Part shown: one piece after another, positions 51,515-59,308 of the stretch | Position numbering within the stretch: position 1 is the first letter of the stretch | Layout of the letters: each line of letters opens with the position of its first letter | Source: Paraburkholderia sp. | GTDB taxonomy: Bacteria > Pseudomonadota > Gammaproteobacteria > Burkholderiales > Burkholderiaceae | Direction: 5' to 3' | DNA length: 64,000 nucleotides | Assembly: GCF_004298475.1 (NCBI RefSeq) | Contig: NZ_SCRP01000006.1 | Coordinates: forward strand, 62,001 to 126,000 | Position numbers and translations under genes: made by a program | The notes under the pieces: generated by a model | What the model saw: only the letters and a program-made list of their open reading frames with translations | What the model was told of the DNA's origin: nothing | Database searches by the model: none

Positions 51515-52495
51515 ATGTCGACCATGAAAACAGAGCAGATCGTATTGCTGGCCATCGTGTTCATCATCGTTGTCCTGTTCAGCTTCGGTGTGATGGCGCT
51601 ATTCATGCCCAATTCACTGAATCGCCGCCTCAAGACGTTGACGGACGGCGCTATTCCGCTGTCGGATACGAACGACCTCGACGTGCAATGGGCGAAGAAG
51701 ATTGCGCAGGTGTCGGAGCCGATTGCGCGCCTGTCGATTCCCAAGGAAGGCTGGGAGAACTCCGCGTTACGCACGCGTTTCATGCATGCCGGGTGGCGCA
51801 GCGCGTCGGCGCCGGTGCTCTACTTCGCTGCGAAGACGGGGCTCGCGGTCGGGCTGCCGCTGGTCTGCGTGCTGGTGGCGGCGCTCTACATCGAGGCGGG
51901 CAACAATCATGGCCTCATCGCGATACTCGTCGTACTTTCGGCCATCGGGTATTACCTGCCGAACGTCGTGCTGTCACGCCGGGTACGGCACCGCCAGCAG
52001 ACTATCTTCGAAGACTTTCCCGATGCACTGGATCTGCTCACGGTATGCGTGGAAGCGGGGCTCGGGCTGGACGCGGCATTGATGAAAGTGGCCGAAGAAA
52101 TGCACATCAAGAGCCGGACCCTGAGCAACGAACTGCAGCTTCTGCTGCTGGAACTCCGGGCGGGACAGAGCAAGGAAACGGCACTCAAGAACCTCGCGTT
52201 GCGCACGGGCGTGGAAGATCTCGACGTGCTGGTGGCCATGCTGATTCAGGCCGAACGTTTCGGTACCAGCGTCGGCGACTCGTTGCGTGTGCATTCAGAG
52301 AATCTGCGCCTCAAGCGCAGGCTGCGCGCAGAAGAGGCGGCTGCAAAGATCGCCGTGAAACTGCTGTTCCCGCTGATCTTCTGCATCTTTCCCACGCTGA
52401 TGCTGGTCCTGCTCGGTCCCGCCTTCATCCAGGTGCTTCGCGTGCTGCTACCGACGTTCGCCGGGCAGACGGGCGTCGCGGCGCCCCCCATGTAA
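51515..52495 (+). CDS. tadC: Inner-membrane platform protein TadC
   Basis: A 326-residue paralogue of TadB. The N-terminal helix is IVLLAIVFIIVVLFSFGVMA, the T2SF motif FPDALDLLTVCVEAGLGLDA is near residues 168-188, and AERFGTSVGDSLRVHSENLR is typical of TadC. Two C-terminal helices end the protein (LLFPLIFCIFPTLMLVLLGP). It lies 27 bp after tadB. The locus lacks an obvious TadD (TPR protein) after it; a MarR-type gene takes that place. Confidence 0.92.
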   Translation: MSTMKTEQIVLLAIVFIIVVLFSFGVMALFMPNSLNRRLKTLTDGAIPLSDTNDLDVQWAKKIAQVSEPIARLSIPKEGWENSALRTRFMHAGWRSASAPVLYFAAKTGLAVGLPLVCVLVAALYIEAGNNHGLIAILVVLSAIGYYLPNVVLSRRVRHRQQTIFEDFPDALDLLTVCVEAGLGLDAALMKVAEEMHIKSRTLSNELQLLLLELRAGQSKETALKNLALRTGVEDLDVLVAMLIQAERFGTSVGDSLRVHSENLRLKRRLRAEEAAAKIAVKLLFPLIFCIFPTLMLVLLGPAFIQVLRVLLPTFAGQTGVAAPPM

Positions 52496-52509
52496 CGGCA
52501 GGAGCGGTC

Positions 52510-52974
52510 ATGACAGATCCAGGAAAAAACGCGGAAGTCGTCAGGCTGCGGTTCATGCTGGGCGTCAAGCTGGCGGCCTTCAACCAGTTCGTGGCCGAAC
52601 GACTCGGGCTGAGCATCACGGATCTCAAGTGCCTGGAAGTCGCCTGTTACGACGAGGTTCAACCTGTCACGCCGGGACGGTTATCGAAGCTCATGCGGTT
52701 ATCGCCGAGCAGCATTACGACGTCGCTCAAACGCCTGGAAAAGGCAGGATTGATCAAACGGGAACCCGATCCTACCGACCGCAGGCGCGTTCTGTTGCGT
52801 TTCGTCTCCGGGCGTCGACCGCTGATCAATGTCTGTTACGAGCAGGTGAATCGCAGTCTGGCCGAATTCGACAGCAAACTGGACAGCAGCGAACGGGAGA
52901 GCATCAAGAAGTACCTTTCCGGACTCGTGCAGATCGTGGACGAATACCTGGAAGAGAACCAGACGGACTCGTAG
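52510..52974 (+). CDS. MarR-family transcriptional regulator
   Basis: A 154-residue winged-helix protein. The recognition region is VTPGRLSKLMRLSPSSITTS followed by LKRLEKAGLIKREPDPTDRRR, with the MarR wing at residues 90-93. It has AGGAG before ATG 52510 and begins 14 nt after tadC, so it is likely co-transcribed as the last gene of the tad operon. That suggests it is a local regulator of pilus genes or a response regulator to a small molecule, but the ligand and targets are unknown. A long plus-strand frame through tadC in the same phase is a shadow. Confidence 0.85.
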   Translation: MTDPGKNAEVVRLRFMLGVKLAAFNQFVAERLGLSITDLKCLEVACYDEVQPVTPGRLSKLMRLSPSSITTSLKRLEKAGLIKREPDPTDRRRVLLRFVSGRRPLINVCYEQVNRSLAEFDSKLDSSERESIKKYLSGLVQIVDEYLEENQTDS

Positions 52975-52979
52975 CCGTC

Positions 52980-53048
52980 AACATTCACCACGAACGCCAC
53001 CGGGAGCGCGGGCAGCCGCTTCACGAGCAGCACGAATTTCGCCTGGTA
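52980..53048 (-). pseudogene. 69-bp remnant related to the flippase gene
   Basis: Read on the minus strand this segment gives YQAKFVLLVKRLPALPVAF, against YQAKFVLLAKWLLALAVAF at codons 362-380 of the flippase at 35251-36513. Over 69 aligned bases I count 12 differences (about 83 percent identity), with the same reading phase throughout. Similarity stops 6 bp from the MarR stop on one side and fades on the other. It is a gene fragment with no start or stop of its own. Confidence 0.75.
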
Positions 53049-53179
53049 CCCGGGCGCGTCGCGCTTCCCCGCATGCCTGCGTCATCCCGGCCCGCGCTTT
53101 TCCTCGTTTTCCCCACCGCTCGCGCTAAAATCACGGCCTTTACCGCCTCTTTCGGCGCAGATGCGCCGTCCGATTTGCC
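53049..53179. promoter_or_regulatory. Upstream region of waaC
   Basis: A 131-bp leader before the TTG start of waaC. TAAAAT at 53126-53131 could serve as a -10 element; a good -35 box was not seen. No Shine-Dalgarno of normal strength precedes the start codon. Confidence 0.3.
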
Positions 53180-54181
53180 TTGAGCGTACAAAAGATCCTG
53201 ATCGTGCGCGTATCGTCGCTCGGCGACGTCGTCCACAACATGCCTGTCGTCGCCGACGTCCTGCGGCGGCATCCCGACGCGCAGATCGACTGGCTCGTCG
53301 AGGAAAACTTCCAGTCACTCGTAGAACTCGTGCACGGCGTGCGCCGTGCGATCCCGTTCTCGCTGCGCCGCTGGCGCAAGCGCATCCTGTCGCCCGCGAA
53401 CTGGCGCGAAATCGGCGCGTTCCGCCGCACGCTCGCCGCCGAAAAGTACGACCTCGTGATCGACTGCCAGGGCCTCATCAAGACTGCCTGGGTGGGGCGC
53501 TGGGCGCACGGGCCGCTCGTCGGCCTCGGCAACCGCACGGACGGCGCAGGCTACGAATGGCCCGTGCGCTTCTTCTACGACCGCTCCGTGCATATCGAGC
53601 CGCGCACGCATGTCGTCGAGCGCTCGCGGCAACTGGTTGCGGCCGCACTGAACGAGCCGGCGCCGCTGCCTGCGGACGCAATCGACTTCGGACTCGATAC
53701 CGGGCGCGCCGCGCAGGCGCTCGCGGGCGTCGGGCTGAACCTGCCGGTGCCTTACGTCGTGTTCGTCCACGCCACGTCGCGTGCCGACAAGCAATGGCCC
53801 GACGCGCACTGGATCGAGCTGGGCCAGGCGCTGGTGCGGCGCGGCGTGTCGCTCGTGATGCCGTGGGGCAGCGACGCGGAGCGCGCGACGAGCGAGCGTC
53901 TTGCGCGCGAATTCGGCGCTGCGGCCATCGTGCCGCCGAAGCTCGGGCTGGCGGCGGTCGTGGGGCTGATCGACGGCGCGGCGGCGACCGTGGGCGTCGA
54001 TACGGGCCTCGTGCATATCGCGGCGGCGCTGAAGCGGCCGACCATCGAGTTGTACAATTTCGCCACCGCGTGGCGCACGGGCGGCTACTGGTCGTCGAAC
54101 GTTGTCAATCTCGGCACGGCCGGGCAGCCGCCGACGCTCGCTCAGGTCAAGGCCGCGCTGGCGGGCTTCGGGCTGCTGTAG
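53180..54181 (+). CDS. waaC: Lipopolysaccharide heptosyltransferase I
   Basis: A 333-residue GT9 enzyme that adds the first heptose to Kdo2-lipid A at the inner membrane. KILIVRVSSLGDVVHNMPVV is the classic opening, YDLVIDCQGLIKTAWVG follows, and the C-terminal donor site includes VGVDTGLVHIAAALKRPTIE. The start is TTG 53180, the only codon next to the conserved N-terminus; an ATG at 53161 is out of frame. It begins the LPS core segment shared with kdoO and waaA. In related genomes manB and waaC are often close, whereas here the tad locus lies between them. Confidence 0.93.
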   Translation: MSVQKILIVRVSSLGDVVHNMPVVADVLRRHPDAQIDWLVEENFQSLVELVHGVRRAIPFSLRRWRKRILSPANWREIGAFRRTLAAEKYDLVIDCQGLIKTAWVGRWAHGPLVGLGNRTDGAGYEWPVRFFYDRSVHIEPRTHVVERSRQLVAAALNEPAPLPADAIDFGLDTGRAAQALAGVGLNLPVPYVVFVHATSRADKQWPDAHWIELGQALVRRGVSLVMPWGSDAERATSERLAREFGAAAIVPPKLGLAAVVGLIDGAAATVGVDTGLVHIAAALKRPTIELYNFATAWRTGGYWSSNVVNLGTAGQPPTLAQVKAALAGFGLL

Positions 54182-54197
54182 CCCGCACCGTGCGGGC
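54181..54197 (+). terminator. Short hairpin at the waaC stop codon
   Basis: GCCCGCA and TGCGGGC form a 7-bp stem with a CCG loop, starting at the last base of the waaC stop. No T-run follows, so it would be a weak or Rho-assisted end. Confidence 0.3.
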
Positions 54198-54290
54198 GAG
54201 CCGTGGCCGGGCGTTCGCGGCTCAGGGCGTGCGTTCGCGCGCTTCCTCCGCGCAACGGGCGCATGAGGGTTCGTGCCCGACGCGTGCAAC

Positions 54291-54317
54291 GTGCCCGACG
54301 TGCCCGACGTGCCCGAC
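54291..54317 (+). repeat. 9-bp tandem repeat, three units
   Basis: GTGCCCGAC is repeated three times exactly, with a partial fourth copy after it and related copies just upstream. It lies in the 287-bp gap between waaC and kdoO, which holds no gene that I can support. Confidence 0.7.
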
Positions 54318-54468
54318 GTGCGCGCGGCGCCCTCGCGAGCGGTCTCCTGCAACGCGCTTTTGCGAGGCGCATGAGGCGCGCTCGCATCGTCATTTAGCCC
54401 GGCTGACATCGCCGTGCAACCCCGGCCGTCACCGTCGTGCAACCCGATCCATCACTTCGAGGGGCGAC

Positions 54469-55356
54469 ATGAAAGAAGAATCGCAGATTGTCGAAATCGC
54501 TTCCGCCGACTGGCGCGGCCAGCACCTTTCGCAGCCGCGCGAAATGCTGCTCGACGCCGTCGAGCACGGCAAGGTGCTGTACTTCCCGAACCTGGCGTTT
54601 GCGCTCGACGGTAGTGAGCGTGCTCTGCTCGATCCGGCCATTGCCGACCCCAAGCGCAAGAACATCAGCCTCGACCCGAACGGCGGCGCGCTGCACGGCG
54701 TGCTGGGCGAAGCGGCCATGCAGTCTGCGGCACGCGCGCTGATCGCGCGTTACCAGGCTTGCGCGCGCACGCTCGTCGACGGTCTCTTTCCCGAGTACGC
54801 CGGCAAGCTGCGCGTCGCGCCGACGAGCCTGCGCCTGCATCGGGTGGAAACGCGCCAGACGTCGTGGCGCAAGGACGATTCGCGTCTGCATGTCGACGCG
54901 TTTCCGTCGCGTCCGAACTACGGCGAGCGCATCCTGCGCGTCTTCACGAACGTGAATCCCGACGGCGTGCCGCGCGTGTGGCGCGTGGGCGAGCCGTTCG
55001 AAGACATGGCAAAGCGCTTCTTGCCGAAAATCAGGCCGCAGGTGCCGGGCTCGGCGTGGCTGCAGCATCTGCTGCACATCACGAAGTCGCCGCGCAGTGC
55101 GTACGATCACCTGATGCTGAATCTGCACGACGGTATGAAGGCCGATCTCGATTATCAGAAGGCGTCGCCGCAGGAAAGCATCAGCTTTCCGCCTGGCAGC
55201 GTGTGGGTGTGCTTCTCCGATCACGCGTCGCATGCGGTGATGTCCGGCCAGTTCATGATGGAGCAGACCTTCTTCCTGCCCGCGAAGGACATGGTGCATC
55301 CGGACTGGGCGCCGCTCGGCATTCTCGAACGCCTCAAGGGCAAGGAACTGGTTTGA
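54469..55356 (+). CDS. kdoO: Kdo 3-hydroxylase (Fe(II)/2-oxoglutarate dioxygenase)
   Basis: A 295-residue protein matching KdoO, which hydroxylates Kdo at C3 in Kdo2-lipid A to give Ko, as described in Burkholderia and Yersinia. The iron ligands are probably H141 and D143 (LHVDAFPSRP), with a distal His such as H255 (DHASHAVMSG). KVLYFPNLAFAL near residue 35 is the usual N-terminal motif. GAGGGGCG lies just before ATG 54469. It precedes waaA by 55 nt, and enzyme and substrate producer are thus co-transcribed. The modification would make the lipid A-core linkage more acid-stable. Confidence 0.9.
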   Translation: MKEESQIVEIASADWRGQHLSQPREMLLDAVEHGKVLYFPNLAFALDGSERALLDPAIADPKRKNISLDPNGGALHGVLGEAAMQSAARALIARYQACARTLVDGLFPEYAGKLRVAPTSLRLHRVETRQTSWRKDDSRLHVDAFPSRPNYGERILRVFTNVNPDGVPRVWRVGEPFEDMAKRFLPKIRPQVPGSAWLQHLLHITKSPRSAYDHLMLNLHDGMKADLDYQKASPQESISFPPGSVWVCFSDHASHAVMSGQFMMEQTFFLPAKDMVHPDWAPLGILERLKGKELV

Positions 55357-55411
55357 GCGCGTATTTCGTGGGGTATTGCGTCGCATTGCCTTGCACGCGG
55401 CCGGAGGCACG

Positions 55412-56749
55412 ATGCTGAGAGCCGTCTATCGCGCTGCCTGGTGGCTCGTTGCGCCGCTCGCGGTGTTGCGTCTTTTGATTCGTTCGCGCCGCGAGCGCGG
55501 CTATCGCGAACATATCGGCGAACGCTTTGGCTGCTCGGCCGGACGGCTGCCCGAGGATGACGCGCCGCTCATCTGGGTCCACGCCGTTTCGGTGGGCGAG
55601 ACGCGTGCGGCGCAGCCGCTCGTCGATGCGCTCCTCGCCGCGCGTCCCGACGCGCGCATCTTGCTCACGCACATGACGCCAGGCGGGCGCGCGGCGGGCG
55701 TGCAACTGTTCGGCGAGCGCGTAGCGCGCTGCTATCTGCCGTACGACATGCCCCATACCGTGCGGCGCTTTCTGCGCGCGTGGCGTCCGTCGCTCGGCAT
55801 CGTGATGGAAACCGAGGTCTGGCCCACGCTCATCGACGAATGCCGCCGCGCCGACGTGCCGCTCGTGCTCACCAATGCGCGCATGTCCGCGCGCTCGTTC
55901 AAGCGAGCCGCGAAATTCGGCGCGGCGGTGAAAGAGGTGTTCGGCGGCTTTGCGCGCGTGCTCGCGCAGAGCCCGGCGGATGCGGAGCGCCTCACGACGC
56001 TCGGTGCGCGCAATGTCGCGGTGCTCGGCAACCTGAAGTTCGACATGGCGAGCCCGCCCGGGCTCATCGCGCGCGGACGCGAATGGCGCCGCGCGATCGG
56101 CACGCGGCCCGTGTGGGTCGCGGCGAGCACGCGTGAAGGCGAGGAAGAGCGCGTGCTGCAGGCGTTCGCGGCACTCGGCATCGACAACGCGCTGCTGATT
56201 CTCGTGCCGCGCCATCCGCAGCGTTTCGATGAAGTCGCGGCGCTCGTCGCGCGCAAGAACCTCAAGCTCGTGCGGCGCTCGCAATGGGCGGCTAGCGAAG
56301 CGCCAGCGGAAGCGTCGGCGCACGGCGCGCCGCGCGCGCTGCCGCAGGACGTGAACGTGCTGCTCGGCGATTCGATGGGCGAGATGGGCGCGTATTACGC
56401 GGCTGCCGATCTTGCGTTCATCGGCGGGAGCCTGTTGCCGCTCGGCGGGCAGAACCTGATCGAGGCGTGCGCCGTGGGCGTGCCCGTGCTGATCGGCCCG
56501 CACGTGTTCAACTTCGCGCAGGCCACGGCCGATGCGGTCGCAGCCGGCGCGGCGCTGCAGGTGCAGGATCCTGTGGGCCTCGCGCAGGCGCTCCATGAAC
56601 TCTTCGACGACAAGCCGCGCCGCGTGGCGATGGGCGCGGCGGGCGCTGCATTTGCGGCGCGTCATCGCGGGGCGACGGCGCGCACGGTCGACGTCCTGAC
56701 GACGTTACTGCCCGAGCGCGCCTCTTCGGTCACGTCGCTCGATCTCTGA
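55412..56749 (+). CDS. waaA: Kdo transferase
   Basis: A 445-residue GT30 enzyme that transfers Kdo residues from CMP-Kdo to the lipid A precursor. The N-terminal membrane anchor is AWWLVAPLAVLRLLIRSR. WVHAVSVGETRAAQPLVDAL, METEVWPTLIDECRRADVPL and GGSLLPLGGQNLIEACAVGV are WaaA signatures. ATG 55412 is chosen because GGAGG is 5 nt upstream; the frame is open from 55376. The middle part (AASEAPAEASAHGAPRAL) is a low-complexity insertion. Confidence 0.95.
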   Translation: MLRAVYRAAWWLVAPLAVLRLLIRSRRERGYREHIGERFGCSAGRLPEDDAPLIWVHAVSVGETRAAQPLVDALLAARPDARILLTHMTPGGRAAGVQLFGERVARCYLPYDMPHTVRRFLRAWRPSLGIVMETEVWPTLIDECRRADVPLVLTNARMSARSFKRAAKFGAAVKEVFGGFARVLAQSPADAERLTTLGARNVAVLGNLKFDMASPPGLIARGREWRRAIGTRPVWVAASTREGEEERVLQAFAALGIDNALLILVPRHPQRFDEVAALVARKNLKLVRRSQWAASEAPAEASAHGAPRALPQDVNVLLGDSMGEMGAYYAAADLAFIGGSLLPLGGQNLIEACAVGVPVLIGPHVFNFAQATADAVAAGAALQVQDPVGLAQALHELFDDKPRRVAMGAAGAAFAARHRGATARTVDVLTTLLPERASSVTSLDL

Positions 56750-56841
56750 ACCCGCGGCTGGCGCGGCGCACGCCTGCGCGGCGTTCGCGCGCTGCCACGC
56801 TGCGACCGGAAGGGCGTGCTCGCGCGGTCGCAGCCGATACG

Positions 56842-56870
56842 AAAAAGGGCGCAGCAAGCGCCGCGCCCTT
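56842..56870 (-). terminator. Intrinsic terminator of the pcm-rhodanese operon
   Basis: On the minus strand AAGGGCGC and GCGCCCTT form a perfect 8-bp stem with a 10-nt loop, followed at once by five T residues. It lies 46 bp after the rhodanese stop. It may also slow plus-strand transcription from waaA. Confidence 0.85.
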
Positions 56871-56915
56871 CGTGGACAGCCTGGCGGGCGAAGGCCCGCC
56901 GCCGCTGTCAATACA

Positions 56916-57239
56916 TCAGTAAGCCGGCACCTTGGGGTCGACTTCGCGCGACCACGCGTCGATGCCGCCCTGCAGGTTGAACACCTTCGTGAAGCCGCGC
57001 GATTCGAGGAACATCGCGACCGAAGCGCTACGCCTGCCGTGATGGCAGACGCAGACGACCGGCGCCTCGTCGTCGAGTTCTTCGCTGCGCGCGGGGATCT
57101 CGTTCATCGGAATCCACACGCAGCCCGCGATTTGCGCGGTCTCGATCTCCCACGGCTCGCGCACGTCGAGCAGCACGGGGGCGGCGCGCGACGGGTCGGC
57201 GAGCCAGGCGGCGAGGTCAGGAGCGTTCAGGTTTTGCAT
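56916..57239 (-). CDS. Single-domain rhodanese-like sulfurtransferase
   Basis: A 107-residue rhodanese domain. APVLLDVREPWE is the conserved first half and CHHGRRS at residues 65-71 is the active-site loop, with C65 as the persulfide-carrying residue. It resembles GlpE/PspE-type sulfurtransferases that move sulfur to thiophilic acceptors in the cytoplasm. A GTG at 57248 would add three residues. It lies 73 bp downstream of pcm on the same strand and is closed by an intrinsic terminator. The physiological acceptor is unknown. Confidence 0.88.
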   Translation of the reverse strand: MQNLNAPDLAAWLADPSRAAPVLLDVREPWEIETAQIAGCVWIPMNEIPARSEELDDEAPVVCVCHHGRRSASVAMFLESRGFTKVFNLQGGIDAWSREVDPKVPAY

Positions 57240-57312
57240 GGGAAACACGTGGATGCGAGCGCTGCAGCGGGCCGCGCGGGCCGTGAGACCCGGCGGCGCG
57301 GCGCATTGTGCC

Positions 57313-57966
57313 TTAGAACTTGAAGCGCGAAGGCTGGATGGCGTTCTGCAGCGCTTCGACGTAGGTTTCGAACACGCAGGCGATGCGGTATTGCTTTTCG
57401 TCGACGCGCGTGATGATCTGCGCTTCCATCACCGGCGCGGTGCCGACGAATGCCGCGAGGCGTCCGCCCACCTTCAGTTGTTCGAGCAGTTCCTGCGGCA
57501 CGACCGGCAGGCCGCCCGAGACGCAGATCACGTCGTAGGGCGCGTTGGCGGCCCAGCCGCGTGCGCCGTCGCCGAGCTTGACTTCGGCGTTCAGCACGCC
57601 GTTCTTCGTGAAGTTCGCGCGGGCGAATTCGGCCAGTTCCGGGTCGATTTCGACCGTCAGCACCTGCAGTGCGCGATTCGCGAGCAGTGCCGCCATGTAA
57701 CCCGAACCCGTGCCGATTTCCAGCACGTTCTCGTGCTTCTTCACCGCGAGTTCCTGCAGGATGCGCGCTTCGACGCGCGGCGCCATCATGTGCTGGCCGT
57801 TGGGCAGCGGGATCTCGAGATCGGCGAAGGCGATGTCCGCGTAGACAGCCGGGACGAATTGCTCGCGCTTGACGATCGAAAGCAGGCTCAGGACGTCCAG
57901 GTCCAGCACGTCCCAGGGGCGGATCTGCTGTTCGATCATATTGAAACGCGCTTGTTCGATGTTCAT
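57313..57966 (-). CDS. pcm: Protein-L-isoaspartate O-methyltransferase family protein
   Basis: A 217-residue SAM-dependent methyltransferase. NIEQARFNMIEQQIRPWDVLD opens the protein, VLEIGTGSGY at residues 81-90 is the SAM motif, and LPNGQHMMAPRVEARILQEL precedes it. Classical PIMT enzymes repair isoaspartyl residues; this shorter proteobacterial branch keeps the fold, and some members may have other substrates. ATG 57966 is preferred over an upstream frame extension to 58062 that lacks homology. Co-transcribed with the rhodanese. Confidence 0.85.
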   Translation of the reverse strand: MNIEQARFNMIEQQIRPWDVLDLDVLSLLSIVKREQFVPAVYADIAFADLEIPLPNGQHMMAPRVEARILQELAVKKHENVLEIGTGSGYMAALLANRALQVLTVEIDPELAEFARANFTKNGVLNAEVKLGDGARGWAANAPYDVICVSGGLPVVPQELLEQLKVGGRLAAFVGTAPVMEAQIITRVDEKQYRIACVFETYVEALQNAIQPSRFKF

Positions 57967-58165
57967 GGTGGTCGGCGTTATGGGTTGGATTCGGAACAGG
58001 TGGCCCGGCCTGTGCGACTGATGCGCGGCGTTCGCGACGCCGCCGGAGCAGGTGACGGGCAATCGCGAGATTGTACCAAAGCGCTCTGTCGGGGCGCCGC
58101 GCCAGCCGCAACTGCGGCCGTTTGTGCCGCAGGCCGCTGCGGCGCCATGGTGGCGATAGGCGGCG

Positions 58166-59107
58166 CTACAGCTCGTAGCTCTCGTGTTCGCCCTTGAGCG
58201 CCTGCTCGATCAGCTTGCGGGTCAGGCTCGGCGAGAGCAGCTCGACCAGCGTGTAGACGTAACTGCGCAGATACGCGCCCTGCTTGAGCGCGACGCGCGT
58301 GACGTTGCTGCCGAACAGGTGCCCGACGGGCACCGCGCGCAGATGGCGGTCGCGTTCGGCGTTGAACGCGATATCGGCCATGATGCCCACGCCAAGACCC
58401 AGTTCGACGTAGGTCTTGATGACGTCGGCGTCGATGGCTTCCAGCACGATGTCGGGCGTGAGGCCGCGCAGGCGGAACGCTTCATTGACCTTGGCGCGGC
58501 CCGCAAATGCATTGTCGTAGGTGATCAGCGGAAATTGCGCCAGATCGTCGAGCGACAGCGGCTTGCGCTCGAGCAGCGGGTGATCGGCCGGCATCACGGC
58601 CACGTGGTGCCACGCGAAGCAGGGCAGCGACACGAGGTCCTTGTAGCCGCCGACCGCTTCGGTTGCGACCGCGAGATCGGCCTGGTCGTGGAGCACCATT
58701 TCCGCGACCTGGGTCGGGCTGCCTTGCAGGATCGACAGGTGGACCTTCGGAAAACGCCGCTTGAATTCAGCGATGGCGGCGGGCAGCGAGTAGCGCGCCT
58801 GGGTGTGCGTGGCGGCGATGGTCAGGTTGCCCTGATCCTGCGCGGCGTAGTCCTTGCCGACGCGCTTGAGGCTTTCCACTTCCTGAAGAATGCGCTCGAC
58901 CGAGGCGAGGATGATCCGGCCCGGCTCCGTGAGCGAGCGCACGCGCTTGCCGTGGCGCGTGAAGATTTCGACCCCAAGCTCGTCCTCCAGCTCGATGATC
59001 GCTTTCGATACGCCCGGCTGGCTCGTATACAGCGCCTTGGCGGCCTCCGTGAGATTGAAATTCTGCCGGACAGCTTCGCGTACGAACCGGAACTGATGCA
59101 GGTTCAT
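58166..59107 (-). CDS. cysB: LysR-type regulator of sulfur assimilation, CysB
   Basis: A 313-residue LysR-type regulator with an N-terminal winged HTH (NFNLTEAAKALYTSQPGVSK, residues about 17-36) and a CysB-type effector domain (IAATHTQARYSLPAAIAEFK). THTQARY is the sulfate/O-acetylserine-binding signature. AAGGGG is upstream of ATG 59107. It is divergent from cysI and should activate the sulfate reduction operon under sulfur limitation. The closely related Cbl/SsuR proteins, which control sulfonate use, cannot be excluded on sequence alone. Confidence 0.85.
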   Translation of the reverse strand: MNLHQFRFVREAVRQNFNLTEAAKALYTSQPGVSKAIIELEDELGVEIFTRHGKRVRSLTEPGRIILASVERILQEVESLKRVGKDYAAQDQGNLTIAATHTQARYSLPAAIAEFKRRFPKVHLSILQGSPTQVAEMVLHDQADLAVATEAVGGYKDLVSLPCFAWHHVAVMPADHPLLERKPLSLDDLAQFPLITYDNAFAGRAKVNEAFRLRGLTPDIVLEAIDADVIKTYVELGLGVGIMADIAFNAERDRHLRAVPVGHLFGSNVTRVALKQGAYLRSYVYTLVELLSPSLTRKLIEQALKGEHESYEL

Positions 59108-59308
59108 ATATAACCCCTTGGAATATCAACCTAATTTTTAAGTCGTTTGAAATATAAGGCGAGTTTATTACGATTTTCCCAACTTTTCCAATTTGGGTAG
59201 CTGTTTTGGTCATTAGCAGCCGCTTTGAGCCAGGACAGAACCAGCGTCGAAGCCTGAGCGCGCGGCACCAGCGCAACGCCGCGATTGCGACAACCTTGGG
59301 ATCTCCGT
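59108..59308. promoter_or_regulatory. AT-rich divergent control region of cysB and cysI
   Basis: This 201-bp gap contains a markedly AT-rich core at about 59110-59215, unlike the GC-rich surroundings. It is the expected place for CysB binding and for back-to-back promoters. CysB sites are too degenerate to be mapped by eye. Confidence 0.55.

Noticed and set aside
51502..52509. Plus-strand frame overlapping tadC that continues into the MarR gene
   Set aside because: The part before 52510 is in a different phase from tadC and has shadow composition; only the segment from 52510 encodes the MarR domain.
38159..53048. Prophage or transposon as carrier of the tad locus
   Set aside because: No integrase, transposase, terminal repeats, tRNA target or phage gene was found at either edge.
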